Below are positions 6,524 through 15,368 of a stretch of DNA of 16,253 nt, piece by piece (within the stretch, counting starts at the first letter, position 1; the number at the start of each line of letters is the position of its first letter). The stretch covers positions 1 to 16,253 of the forward strand of contig SMWY01000023.1 of assembly GCA_004356555.1 (NCBI GenBank), given 5' to 3'. The notes beneath the pieces were generated by a model that saw nothing but the letters and a program-made list of their open reading frames with translations, searched no databases and was not told the origin of the DNA. Both the position numbers and the translations under genes were made by a program. Source of the stretch: Candidatus Dadabacteria bacterium. GTDB taxonomy: Bacteria > Desulfobacterota_D > UBA1144 > Nemesobacterales > UBA2774.

Positions 6524-7879
6524 ATGAAAAGATTTTTCTATATAATTCTACTTATTCTAATAATTGGCGGATTCATTTATTTTTATCCTGAGATTGAGTG
6601 GTCTTCTCCTGAAGTTGATATCAAGCTAGAATCCGAGAACATAGGCACCCGTCCATTCGATATTGAGATTGTTGATAGCGGCAAGGGGCTCAAGAATGTA
6701 ACAGTGCTCTTATCCGGCGATCATGGAGAGTCAATATTGGTTCATAAAAATTACCCCGAAGGAGTAAAGAGCGATATAATTACTATTAAACTGGATCCGA
6801 AAAAGCTTGGTATTAAGAGCGGGCCCGCAGAGCTTAAAGTTAGCGCTGAAGACAGGTCTCGTCTTAAAATATTCTCCGGCAATAAAACTATCATAAATAA
6901 AGAAGTGAATCTCGACTTAGTTCCGCCTAAGCTTGATGTTATAAGCACGGAGCATTACATAAATCACGGAGGCTCTGGGCTTGTTGTTTATAAGGCTTCA
7001 CCTGATACTGTGAAAAGCGGGGTGTTTGTAGGTGATTATTACTTTCCCGGTTATAAAGGTAATTTTAAAGACGAAGATGTATATCTAGCATTCTTTGCCT
7101 ATCCTCACGATGTCAAACCGGACATGAATATTAAACTATTTGCTCAGGATCAGGCTGGAAACCAAAAGAGTACGGGCTTATATTATCGGTTCAGGGATGT
7201 TAAATATAGGAAAAGTCACATAAATATAAGTGAGAGATTTATTGATAACGTTATGGCCCCGATATCACAAGAGGATAATTCAAGTGCAGGTTACAAAGAA
7301 ATATTTTTAAAAGTGAACAATGAAATGCGGAAGAAGAACGACGCTAAGATAAGGGAAGTGGGATCAAATTCCAAAGGTGAGATGATGTGGCAGGGCGCTT
7401 TTCATCAGCTTTCCAACTCAAAAGTGGAGGCCAACTTTGCAGATGAGAGGACTTATATTCTAAATGAAGAGCCTATTGATAAACAGTATCACCTTGGATA
7501 TGACCTTGCGGTTACAAAGAGATATCCTATAGAGGCTGCCAACGGCGGTGTTATAGTTTATGCGGACGAATTAGGTATTTACGGAAATACTGTAATGATT
7601 GACCACGGTATGGGTATTATCACCTTATATGGTCATATGAGCTCAATTGATGTAGAGGTCGGAGATACGGTCCAAAAGAAAGATATAATAGGAAAAACAG
7701 GCCAGACCGGTCTTGCAGCAGGAGATCATCTTCATTACGGTATATATATTAACGGTATAGCTGTTCGACCGATTGAGTGGTGGGATAAGAAATGGATCAA
7801 AGACAACGTTATAAGTAAAATCAATGAAGCCGAGGGTGAATTTAATTCCCAAAATGAAGATGCTTCCCCTCAGAATTAA
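6524..7879 (+). CDS. Membrane-anchored M23 (LytM-type) zinc metallopeptidase
   Basis: This 451-residue protein has an N-terminal membrane anchor (about 4-22) and a large periplasmic part. Residues about 28-230 are beta-rich and Ig-like in appearance. The M23 domain spans about 320-425 and has every expected element: H323-LGY-D327 (zinc ligands), strand motifs GNTVMIDHG and LYGHMS with H371, GQTG, and H402-L-H404. Intact residues predict an active endopeptidase cleaving peptidoglycan cross-links, as in LytM; degenerate members such as EnvC lack these, so a purely regulatory role is less likely. The ATG follows AAGGAGAGAGAG (6503-6514), about 9 bases away. The short tail after 430 is acidic and polar. 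It lies 40 bases before rlmB. Confidence 0.92.
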   Translation: MKRFFYIILLILIIGGFIYFYPEIEWSSPEVDIKLESENIGTRPFDIEIVDSGKGLKNVTVLLSGDHGESILVHKNYPEGVKSDIITIKLDPKKLGIKSGPAELKVSAEDRSRLKIFSGNKTIINKEVNLDLVPPKLDVISTEHYINHGGSGLVVYKASPDTVKSGVFVGDYYFPGYKGNFKDEDVYLAFFAYPHDVKPDMNIKLFAQDQAGNQKSTGLYYRFRDVKYRKSHINISERFIDNVMAPISQEDNSSAGYKEIFLKVNNEMRKKNDAKIREVGSNSKGEMMWQGAFHQLSNSKVEANFADERTYILNEEPIDKQYHLGYDLAVTKRYPIEAANGGVIVYADELGIYGNTVMIDHGMGIITLYGHMSSIDVEVGDTVQKKDIIGKTGQTGLAAGDHLHYGIYINGIAVRPIEWWDKKWIKDNVISKINEAEGEFNSQNEDASPQN

Positions 7880-7919
7880 AGTATAGATTTATACTCCGAG
7901 TAAAAAGAGATTTGTTGAA

Positions 7920-8666
7920 TTGATTATCTATGGAAAAAATCCTGTCAGTGAGCTACTCATAAATCCGTCCTCGGAAATTGAGGAAATATTTATTTACGGA
8001 GACCGTTCACGAAATGACACCTCGGAAGTTCTGAAAACTGCCAAGAGTAAAGGAATAAAAATTTCAACCCTTTCTAAAGAGGAACTTTCAAAATTATGCC
8101 AAACAAATTCCCATCAAGGTATAGCGGCTCGTATCAAAGATTTCGAATATCACAAGTTAGCTGATATTATTGCCCGCGCTAAAGAAAAAGGGGATCAGCT
8201 TTGTCTCGTACTACTTGACCATATAGAAGACCCTCAGAATTTGGGAGCTATAATTAGGACAGTTGATGTCCTTGGCGGTCACGGTGTAGTAATTCCTAAG
8301 GACAGGGCGGCATCGGTTACGCCGGCAGTTATTAAAGCATCTGCAGGAGCTGTAAACCATGTACTCATATCCAGAGTTGTAAATCTGGGTGCAGTAATTA
8401 GGGATTTGAAAAAACAGGGTGTATGGATCGTTGGAGCCGATTCTTCAAGCACCAAATCTGTACATCAAGAAGATTTTAAGAATCTGGATATAGCACTTGT
8501 CATAGGTAATGAAGGGAAGGGGCTCGGGCACAAAATAAAAAGCGAATGTGATTTCCTCGTATCTATTCCACAGACTGGTAAAGTCTCTTCTCTAAACGCA
8601 TCTGTTGCTGCAGGGATAATGATTTACGAGATTATGAGACAGAAAATTACTACTTCAAACGGCTAA
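7920..8666 (+). CDS. rlmB: 23S rRNA (guanosine-2'-O-)-methyltransferase RlmB, SpoU/TrmH family
   Basis: This is a 248-residue SPOUT-class enzyme that uses S-adenosylmethionine to methylate the ribose 2'-O of a guanosine in 23S rRNA (G2251 in E. coli). The N-terminal substrate-binding domain (1-75) starts with the familiar YGKNPVSELL and ends NSHQGIAARI. The trefoil-knot domain shows all three SpoU motifs: N107-LGAIIRT with R113, V194-IGNEGKG, and I216-PQTGKVSSLNAS. The length is typical. The start is TTG 7920: no ATG or GTG lies in frame between the upstream stop (7884) and the conserved N-terminus. A weak AGAGA (7906-7910) precedes it, so translation may be modest or coupled. The TrmH-type 2'-O-methylation of tRNA is the main alternative, but the N-terminal domain favours RlmB. 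Confidence 0.92.
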   Translation: MIIYGKNPVSELLINPSSEIEEIFIYGDRSRNDTSEVLKTAKSKGIKISTLSKEELSKLCQTNSHQGIAARIKDFEYHKLADIIARAKEKGDQLCLVLLDHIEDPQNLGAIIRTVDVLGGHGVVIPKDRAASVTPAVIKASAGAVNHVLISRVVNLGAVIRDLKKQGVWIVGADSSSTKSVHQEDFKNLDIALVIGNEGKGLGHKIKSECDFLVSIPQTGKVSSLNASVAAGIMIYEIMRQKITTSNG

Positions 8667-8692
8667 ACCTATGCCTATTATTTTAGATGAGT

Positions 8693-10720
8693 CTAGTCAG
8701 ATCCGACAAGGTTTCTAAAGTCCTCTTCTGTTAAAACCTCAACGCCAAGAGACTGAGCTTTCTCTAATTTCGAGCCGGGATCTTCTCCGGCAACAACATA
8801 ACTCGTTTTTTTAGTAACTGAAGAAGTAGATCTGCCCCCGTGATCTTGTACAAGCTTTTGAGCTTCATCTCTTGTTAAGGTTTGTAGTGCCCCGGTGAAT
8901 ACAAAACTTTGTCCGGCGAATTTATCACTTATTTCAGTCTTTTCTTTATGTTGAATCTCAATTCTAGCTTTGAGCATTTTCGCAACTAATTCTCTATTAC
9001 TTTCTAATTCAAAAAAGTGGACAACGCTTTTCGCTATTTCATCCCCAACAGTGTGTATACAGACTAATGATTGTTGGGTTGCGCTCATAAGCTCTTCTAT
9101 GCTAGAGAAGTTCTCAGCTAAGATTTGAGCCAACCGCTCGCCCACGTGACGTATGCTAAGAGCATTAATAAAACGCTCAAAAGAGACTTTTTTACTCTTC
9201 TCTATCTCATTCTCTAAATTCGTTGCCGATTTCTCTGCAAATCTCTCAAGGGGGATAATATCCCCCTTTTTCAAGTAAAATATGTCTGCCAAGTCTTTGA
9301 TGAGGCCCTCTTCCATTAGCTGCTCGACTATTTTTTCCCCCAGCCCCTCGATATCAAAAGCTTTTCTCGATGCCAGATGTTTAATACGTCCCTTTAACTG
9401 AGCGGGGCATGATAGGTTTGGGCAATAATTATAGGAGCCCTCTCTTTGTACTGGTGTACCGCAGGATGGGCATTTCTCAGGCATGATAAACTTTAGTTCT
9501 TTTCCTGATCTTTTATCTATGATAGGCATGACGACTTCAGGTATAACGTCGCCTGCTCTTTGAATTAGTACCGTATCCCCAATTCTTATATCCCGGTCTT
9601 TTATAATGTCTTCTGTATGTAAAGAAGCGCGCTTTATCGTGATTCCGGCAATCTTCACAGGTTCAAGCTCTGCAACTGGGGTTAGCAGTCCTATTCTTCC
9701 AACCTGTACTGTTATATCATTAATCTTAGTGGTTGCCTGTCTGGGTTTGAACTTATAAGCTATATTCCATCTCGGGTGTTTTGCTGTAGCCCCAAGTTCT
9801 CTTTGAAAATCCTTCCTATTTACTTTAAGAACTATTCCATCAGCTTCATATGGAAGATTGTCCCTTGCTGATTCCACTTCCTTCTGGTATGAAATGGCTT
9901 CATCAATGTTTTCGCATTTCATAATATGGTCTTCGACTTTAAATCCCCAGACTCTAAGCGCTTCTACTATCTCTAATTCAAGATTGATCTCAAAACCAAG
10001 GACCTCACCGACTCCCCAAGCGTAGAAATCAAGCGGTCTCTTCGCTGTTATTCCAGAATCGAGCTGTCTTATTGCTCCTGAAGCTGCGTTTCTCGGATTG
10101 GCGAAAATTGGCTCACCTTCTTCAGATAGTTCCTTGTTTAGCATCTTAAAGGCTTCAATTGGATATAACACCTCTCCCCTGATTTCTATTAATTCCGGGA
10201 TATTCTTATTGCCCTTTAGTCTTAAGGGTATGGTGTTAATGGTTTTTAGGTTAGCTGTAATTTCCTCGCCCACGAGCCCATTACCACGTGTTGCGCCTTG
10301 AATTAATAACCCGTTCTCATAAGTTAATGAGGCTGAGACGCCGTCGAATTTAGGCTCGGCTATGTATTGAATATCTTCATCAATTTCAAGGAGCCTTTTG
10401 ACCCGTCTGTCAAAATCATAAGCCCCTTCTTCTGTTGAGATATTATCTATACTCATCATAGGCAGACGGTGGGGAACAGAGTTAAATCCCTCAGCCACAG
10501 CTCCTCCGACGCGCTGGGTGGGTGAGTCAGGTTTTACAAGGTCCGGATAAAGGGCTTCAATCTCCCTTAGCTCATGTAATAGAGTATCGAAGTCATAGTC
10601 AGATATTTTGGGACTGTTCTTTATGTAATAAAGATAGTTATGATGTTCAAGCTCTTTTGAGAGTGCGTTAATTCTTTTTGTTGCCTGAGCTTTTGAAATT
10701 TGTTTGTTTCCGGATGCCAT
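8693..10720 (-). CDS. ligA: NAD-dependent DNA ligase LigA
   Basis: This 675-residue protein seals nicks in DNA at replication, repair and recombination using NAD+. All domains are present: the NAD-binding Ia domain with YDxLL-type motif (SDYDFDTLLHEL, 40-51); adenylation domain with the nucleophile K124 in AEPKFDG; RGEV (181-184) and KHPRWNIAYKF (314-324); OB fold with VGRIGLLTPVAEL and LIQRAGDVIPEV; a Cys4 zinc finger (C417, C420, C433, C438); helix-hairpin-helix repeats; and a C-terminal BRCT domain from about 597. Length is normal for the family and no key residue is missing. AAGGAAG (10728-10734) precedes the ATG. It starts 40 bases after the polX stop, so the two are likely one transcript. 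Confidence 0.97.
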   Translation of the reverse strand: MASGNKQISKAQATKRINALSKELEHHNYLYYIKNSPKISDYDFDTLLHELREIEALYPDLVKPDSPTQRVGGAVAEGFNSVPHRLPMMSIDNISTEEGAYDFDRRVKRLLEIDEDIQYIAEPKFDGVSASLTYENGLLIQGATRGNGLVGEEITANLKTINTIPLRLKGNKNIPELIEIRGEVLYPIEAFKMLNKELSEEGEPIFANPRNAASGAIRQLDSGITAKRPLDFYAWGVGEVLGFEINLELEIVEALRVWGFKVEDHIMKCENIDEAISYQKEVESARDNLPYEADGIVLKVNRKDFQRELGATAKHPRWNIAYKFKPRQATTKINDITVQVGRIGLLTPVAELEPVKIAGITIKRASLHTEDIIKDRDIRIGDTVLIQRAGDVIPEVVMPIIDKRSGKELKFIMPEKCPSCGTPVQREGSYNYCPNLSCPAQLKGRIKHLASRKAFDIEGLGEKIVEQLMEEGLIKDLADIFYLKKGDIIPLERFAEKSATNLENEIEKSKKVSFERFINALSIRHVGERLAQILAENFSSIEELMSATQQSLVCIHTVGDEIAKSVVHFFELESNRELVAKMLKARIEIQHKEKTEISDKFAGQSFVFTGALQTLTRDEAQKLVQDHGGRSTSSVTKKTSYVVAGEDPGSKLEKAQSLGVEVLTEEDFRNLVGSD

Positions 10721-10760
10721 TTAGTTTGCTTCCTTGGATCGTATAATTCATTCTTTATAT

Positions 10761-12497
10761 CTATTTTTTACTCTTGAGCCATTCGTTTAGTGCGCCAAAT
10801 TCAAGAGTGTTTAATACGTCTTTTTTCTGAACCCATCCTCTTCTTGCAGTGCCGATCCCCAAGCGCATTTGTAGCAGCTGTTGAGTGCGGTGTGCGTCTG
10901 TAGAAATTATAACCTTTACACCGGCGTCGACAGCTTTTCTTACATGAAGGTCTTTTAAATCAAGCCTGAGATAAGATGAATTTACCTCAAGCGCTTTATC
11001 GTGTTTAAGTGCAGCTTCTATTAGCTGATCAATGTCCACATCATAAGGCTCGCGTCCATTTATAAGCCTCCCAGTAGGGTGCCCTAGTGCATGAACATAC
11101 GGATTCTCAAGGGCCATCAATATCCTCTTCGTTATAGCATCCCTATCCATTTTAAAGCCGCTATGGACAGATGCAATAACAACATCTAATTCCTTTAAAA
11201 CTTCATCCGGATAATCAAGTGAGCCGTCAGTTTTGATGTCTACCTCAGAACCCATTAAGATATGTATCCCCTTGATTTTTTTGTTAATTTCTCTTAATTC
11301 TAGTCTCTTCTCGTTAAGCCTCTCTATGGAAAGCCCATTTGCAATTGTAGAAGAGGGGGAGTGGTCTGTTATAGCGATATATTCATATCCCAACTCCATG
11401 GCTTTCTCCGCCATCTCTTGAATTGTCGCCTTACCGTCACTCCATTTGGTATGCATATGGAGATCGCCCTTTATATCGCTAAGTTCTATAAGATCAGGGA
11501 GTCTTCCCTCACTTGCGGCTTCAATCTCACCCCTGTCTTCTCTTAGCTCAGGAGGGATAAGCGGCAGTCCAAGTGTGCCGTACATTTCTTTCTCAGTTTC
11601 GCCCGCAACTTTTTCCTCCCCCTTAAATATCCCGTATTCGTTTATTCTGAAGCCGTTTTTTGAAGCAATTGTTCTAAGCTTTACATTATGTGCTTGTGAC
11701 CCTGAGAAATACTGCAGTGCACCCCCGTAAGACTCAGGTCCTACTACCCGTAGGTCAACCTGAATGCCTTCATTAGTGATTACACTTCCTTTAGTGCTCC
11801 CCGAAGCAAGCACCTCTTTTACAAACGGTAGCTTGGTAAATTCTTTTACCGTTTTTTCAGTATTGTCAGAGATCGTAAGTATATCTATGTCTTTAATTGT
11901 CTCCCTCATTCTCCTGATTGAGCCTGCTACTATAGTCCCTTCAGTACCCTTAATATTCTCTACTTCTTTTTTTATTGATTCGGCCAAGGGTAGGGCCTTT
12001 CCAAGGTGAGTTCTTTCCCTGCTTTCCTTAAGTAAGGGGATGCCTCTTTTTATCTCATCGACTTTTTTTTGTCCAAGCCCTTTGAAATTGAGCACTTCAT
12101 CCCCATCTAGTACTTTTTCCAAATCTTCAAGGCTCCTCACGTTGAGCTCTTTATATAATAGCGCCAGAGTTTTTGGTCCTAGCCCCAAGATTCCCAGTAG
12201 TTCAGTCATTTCAAGGGGAACTTTTTCCTGTATTTTATGATACTCCTCTATTTTCCCGGTCTCTACATATTCTTTTATTTTATTTGCAAGCTCCTTTCCC
12301 ACTCCAGGTATATCGGTGACATCATCCCGGCTCACCCTATCTTCTATTTCTTCATTTAGCTCTAATATATTAAGTGCAGCTTTTTTATATGCCCTTATTT
12401 TAAATGGGTTTTCATCTAAAATGCTAAGCATGCTTGCGATTTGATCAAATATTTTTGCTATTTCTGTATTCTTGCTCATCTGGCCACTATTCTCCAT
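10761..12497 (-). CDS. polX: DNA polymerase X family protein with PHP 3'-5' exonuclease domain
   Basis: This is a 578-residue bacterial PolX. Order of domains: an 8-kDa-like helix-hairpin-helix domain (ENPFKIRAYKKAA, DIPGVGKELANKI); fingers and palm with GSIRRMRET and the catalytic triad D203, D205 and D248; a thumb with GGALQYFSGSQAHNVKLR; then a PHP domain from about 343 with metal-binding residues H347, H349, D354, H379, E418, H445, H473, D534 and H536. Both active sites look intact, so it should fill short gaps and also carry 3'-5' exonuclease and AP-site processing activity, as shown for B. subtilis PolX. The start could be ATG 12497 or ATG 12479; family proteins usually begin near the second (MSKNTEIAKIF), and GGAG lies 12 bases upstream of it. 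The neighbour ligA would complete gap repair. Confidence 0.95.
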   Translation of the reverse strand: MENSGQMSKNTEIAKIFDQIASMLSILDENPFKIRAYKKAALNILELNEEIEDRVSRDDVTDIPGVGKELANKIKEYVETGKIEEYHKIQEKVPLEMTELLGILGLGPKTLALLYKELNVRSLEDLEKVLDGDEVLNFKGLGQKKVDEIKRGIPLLKESRERTHLGKALPLAESIKKEVENIKGTEGTIVAGSIRRMRETIKDIDILTISDNTEKTVKEFTKLPFVKEVLASGSTKGSVITNEGIQVDLRVVGPESYGGALQYFSGSQAHNVKLRTIASKNGFRINEYGIFKGEEKVAGETEKEMYGTLGLPLIPPELREDRGEIEAASEGRLPDLIELSDIKGDLHMHTKWSDGKATIQEMAEKAMELGYEYIAITDHSPSSTIANGLSIERLNEKRLELREINKKIKGIHILMGSEVDIKTDGSLDYPDEVLKELDVVIASVHSGFKMDRDAITKRILMALENPYVHALGHPTGRLINGREPYDVDIDQLIEAALKHDKALEVNSSYLRLDLKDLHVRKAVDAGVKVIISTDAHRTQQLLQMRLGIGTARRGWVQKKDVLNTLEFGALNEWLKSKK

Positions 12498-12676
12498 AGA
12501 ATAGCTAATTTAGCGATTCTGTTAGAGGGAATAATAACATGTTTGTATCTCAATTTTTAGCTTGAATGTGTGATAGTTCTTGAAATATATTAAGCGCTTT
12601 CGTTTTAAGAATTATTGATGAGATTGCGCAAAACATTATGGGAGAAAATATTGATTTTAAACTGTAAAAAAAATCT
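12498..12676 (-). other. Intergenic region between the amidase and polX
   Basis: These 179 bases hold no supportable gene. On the minus strand an extended -10 (TG at 12539-12538, then TATTAT at 12536-12531) may drive polX with a leader of about 27 bases, but I see no -35 box. No hairpin followed by a T-run is visible, so it is unclear whether amidase transcription stops before polX. Confidence 0.35.
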
Positions 12677-14398
12677 CTACTGAATAGACGCAGTTTGCAT
12701 TTCAGATGAGTATCTTTTAACGCCAACGAAAATACCGTCTGCAATTTCGTTTATGTAGGCACTACTCTTCAACCTTTTTTCATCTCTAGGATTAGTTATA
12801 AATGATGTTTCTACCAGTATGCTTGGTATATCAGCGCCTATAAGTACTATGAAAGGAGCTTTCTTAACCCCTTTGTTTATCGCCGGGGGATATTTAGCAG
12901 ATACATTTTTAACAACAGAGCTCTGAACATAGCTTGCGAAACGATGAGATTCTTGAATTTTTGCACCGAGCAAATATTGTTTAAGCACATTTGCCATGTC
13001 ACTACGCGATATACTGGTAGTAGCGTTTTCACGTGCCGCAACAGCTAGAGAGCGCTGGTCATTAGTTAAGCTCAGTATGTATGTCTCAATTCCATTGGCC
13101 TGACGATTCCGGGCAGCGTTACAGTGGATGGAGATGAAGAGGTCGGCGCCAAGTTTCTTAGCTATTCCCGTTCTCTCTTCTAACGGAATAAACTTATCCG
13201 TGCTTCTTGTCAAATAAACTTTTGTTATACCAAATTGTTTCCCTTCGGCATCGAGCTTTTTCTTTAATGCTTTTGCAATTCTCAAATTAACTTCCTTTTC
13301 CTTTAACCCCGATGGGCCAATTGCTCCGGGGTCGTGTCCACCGTGTCCTGCGTCTATGACAACCGTTCTGATTTTCAGTCCCAGGGCCTCAGATAGAGAG
13401 GATACTCTGTCTTCAGGTAATCCTGATTTATAGTCATATCTATCAGTATTTCTTCCCGTAGCATAATAGCCGCCTGATTTTTTCCCGCTTCCCTCAATAT
13501 CCATTATGATTCTATAAGGGTCTTTTAAAGCAAAAACCTTATAATCGTCAAAACTATTTATGTAAAGTACAACTCTCACAGTGTCTTTAGTATTTCTAGC
13601 AAATTTTATCTGCTCTAGAAGTCCTTTTGTTATTGGTTCTACGTACAGGTTTTTATCGACAGTAGCTCCTTCAATATCGACAAAGAGCCTTGGAGGTGTT
13701 CCATATTGAGGGTCGGGCTTTAGTAACCTAGATGTATAAGTTGAATCTTTATCTAAATGAATTACCACTCTCGTATAATCATCTGTCGACCAGTGGCGTA
13801 TCTGGCTCACTTTCGTAAGTCCGTTTCTCGATGTGCTAGCTTGACCCTTTGCTCTTGGTTTATAGAGAGGCGATTTTTTAGCAGGTTTAAACGGCGCTAG
13901 TTCTTGCCTTTTGTTTAGCGCAACTGTTCTCATGTCCCCTTTAGGAAAGTCCGTAACCAATTTGTCATATTCAATATAAGCATCTGACTTACTTTCCTTT
14001 TCTACTATTCTAGCAACTCTTAGTTGTGCATCATCTGCAAGATTGCTATATGGATACTTCCTTACAAATTTTCTTGATATTTCTACTGATTTATCAAAGT
14101 CTTTCTGTGAATTAAACCTTTCTCCTATTTCTTCATACATTTTTCCTGAAAGAAAGAGTGAATTAGGGGCTTTAGGGCTGTTAGGATAATCTCTGTCTAT
14201 ACTGTAAAAAGCACGTGCTATTGTTTCCCAAATCTCTTTATTTTGTATTTTATTGTGATTTACTGATAGATTTTTATAGAGATCGAAGGTTTCTTCATAT
14301 AATTTTTCACCTCTATCCTGCCCGATTGATGTCTGAATTGAGGAAAATAGTATTATTAGAGACGAAATTATTAAGAAAGATAGTGTTCTTTTAGTCAC
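12677..14398 (-). CDS. Periplasmic N-acetylmuramoyl-L-alanine amidase (TPR-like + AMIN + Amidase_3)
   Basis: This 573-residue exported enzyme cleaves the amide bond between MurNAc and the stem peptide, mainly for daughter-cell separation. Residues 1-26 form a signal peptide (cleavage near SIG-Q). Residues about 28-165 are TPR-like helical repeats (EKLYEETFDLY, DRDYPNSPKAPNSLFLSGKMYEE, RKYPYSNLADDAQLRVA). An AMIN domain follows at about 196-303 (IRHWSTDDYTRVVIHLD, RLFVDIEG, YRIIMDIEG), which in AmiC directs the enzyme to peptidoglycan or the septum. The Amidase_3 domain (about 343-565) has the zinc ligands H352 (DAGHGG), E367 and H425 (SIHCNA), and the catalytic E530 (ILVETSF), all present. 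It is related to AmiC but carries an extra TPR-like front. Start is GTG 14398, supported by the signal peptide and a strong promoter just upstream. Confidence 0.93.
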   Translation of the reverse strand: MTKRTLSFLIISSLIILFSSIQTSIGQDRGEKLYEETFDLYKNLSVNHNKIQNKEIWETIARAFYSIDRDYPNSPKAPNSLFLSGKMYEEIGERFNSQKDFDKSVEISRKFVRKYPYSNLADDAQLRVARIVEKESKSDAYIEYDKLVTDFPKGDMRTVALNKRQELAPFKPAKKSPLYKPRAKGQASTSRNGLTKVSQIRHWSTDDYTRVVIHLDKDSTYTSRLLKPDPQYGTPPRLFVDIEGATVDKNLYVEPITKGLLEQIKFARNTKDTVRVVLYINSFDDYKVFALKDPYRIIMDIEGSGKKSGGYYATGRNTDRYDYKSGLPEDRVSSLSEALGLKIRTVVIDAGHGGHDPGAIGPSGLKEKEVNLRIAKALKKKLDAEGKQFGITKVYLTRSTDKFIPLEERTGIAKKLGADLFISIHCNAARNRQANGIETYILSLTNDQRSLAVAARENATTSISRSDMANVLKQYLLGAKIQESHRFASYVQSSVVKNVSAKYPPAINKGVKKAPFIVLIGADIPSILVETSFITNPRDEKRLKSSAYINEIADGIFVGVKRYSSEMQTASIQ

Positions 14399-14410
14399 CT
14401 TAGGAATATA

Positions 14411-14439
14411 ATTATACTATTCTGATAGCCATTTGTAAA
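14411..14439 (-). promoter_or_regulatory. Strong sigma70-type promoter for the amidase gene
   Basis: On the minus strand TTTACA (14439-14434) is followed after exactly 17 bases by TATAAT (14416-14411). The -10 is perfect and the -35 matches 5 of 6. The expected start of transcription is only about 5 bases before the GTG at 14398, leaving almost no leader and no Shine-Dalgarno. Confidence 0.65.
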
Positions 14440-14502
14440 CATTATTTTATAAACTACTTTAACATTTTGCTTCCCAATTTTTCCGCCATGGGAGATTATT
14501 TT

Positions 14503-14531
14503 TTGAAATGGTTAGAACTTAATGCTAAATT
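14503..14531 (+). promoter_or_regulatory. Promoter for the hydrolase-apgM pair, predicted leaderless
   Basis: TTGAAA (14503-14508) and TAAATT (14526-14531) are 17 bases apart, and TGC directly before the -10 makes it an extended -10 (TGnTAAATT). The ATG lies 7 bases after the -10, so transcription should begin at or beside the start codon. It faces away from the amidase promoter within the same 140-base divergent gap. Confidence 0.55.
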
Positions 14532-14538
14532 TGTTTAA

Positions 14539-15306
14539 ATGAAGGTAATTATTCTCGGATGTGCTACATCTACAGGTGTTCCCATAGTAGGATGTAATTG
14601 TCCCGTCTGTACTTCGGACAATCCTAAGAACAAAAGGACCCGCTGTTCTCTCTTTATAGAGAAAAACGGCAAAAATATACTAATAGATAGCTCAACTGAC
14701 CTCAGGTTTCAGGCGCTTAAACACAATATCACCAGACTCGATGTTGTGCTCTATACTCACTCCCATGCCGATCATACCCATGGTATCGACGATTTAAGGA
14801 CTTTTAATTTTGTAAATAATATGGTGATCCCTTGTTATGCGAACCTGCAGACTATTACTAATCTTAAAAACAACTTCGGTTATATCTTTGACGGTGTATA
14901 TTCAGCCGGTGGCAAACCCCAACTTGAACTATATGTTGTAGAGAATAATTTTGATTTTGATGGGATTAACATAATCCCGGTTGAGATAAACCACGCACAG
15001 TGGATGATTCTAGGTTATAGAATTGGGAACGTTGCATATCTAACTGATTGCAGCGGCGTTCCGGATGAATCTCTAAAGAAGTTAATGGGTCTTGAGCTGC
15101 TAATTATAAGTGCCCTTAGATATACAGAGCACCCGGCTCATTTCAATATTGAACAAGCTGTAGAGATGGCACAAAAAATAAACCCGAAGCTTGCGGTACT
15201 TACTCACATGGGACACGAGGTCGATTACGATACTCTATTGAGTGAGCTGCCCGATAACATAGTACCGGCTTATGACGGCATGGAAGTGGAACTGGATGAG
15301 CCCTAA
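14539..15306 (+). CDS. PhnP-like metallo-beta-lactamase-fold hydrolase (predicted phosphodiesterase)
   Basis: This 255-residue cytoplasmic protein has the MBL fold with two-metal motif H74-S-H76-A-D78-H79 (YTHSHADHTHG) and further likely ligands H152, D170 (YLTDCSG), and H223 in LTHMGH. The N-terminal stretch STGVPIVGCNCPVC with C19, C21 and C24, followed by KNKRTRCS, is the hallmark of the PhnP subgroup; in PhnP such cysteines help bind a structural zinc. PhnP hydrolyses cyclic ribose phosphates and other phosphodiesters. There are no other phn genes here, so the true substrate is unknown and the symbol phnP would overreach. There is no Shine-Dalgarno; the ATG fits a leaderless start from the promoter at 14503-14531. 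It precedes apgM by 62 bases. Confidence 0.88.
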   Translation: MKVIILGCATSTGVPIVGCNCPVCTSDNPKNKRTRCSLFIEKNGKNILIDSSTDLRFQALKHNITRLDVVLYTHSHADHTHGIDDLRTFNFVNNMVIPCYANLQTITNLKNNFGYIFDGVYSAGGKPQLELYVVENNFDFDGINIIPVEINHAQWMILGYRIGNVAYLTDCSGVPDESLKKLMGLELLIISALRYTEHPAHFNIEQAVEMAQKINPKLAVLTHMGHEVDYDTLLSELPDNIVPAYDGMEVELDEP

Positions 15307-15368
15307 CTTGATTCGGGCTAAAACTACAGGGAAAATGTTAGTTCTTCATAAATCTTAGAGGTGCTATT

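Noticed and set aside
12550..12744. 64-residue minus-strand open frame overlapping the end of the amidase gene
   Set aside because: It overlaps the amidase's conserved end in another frame and has no ribosome site or family resemblance.
15299..15319. AGCCC/GGGCT hairpin overlapping the end of the hydrolase gene
   Set aside because: The stem is only 5 bp with an 11-base loop and no T-run follows, so it is not a credible terminator.
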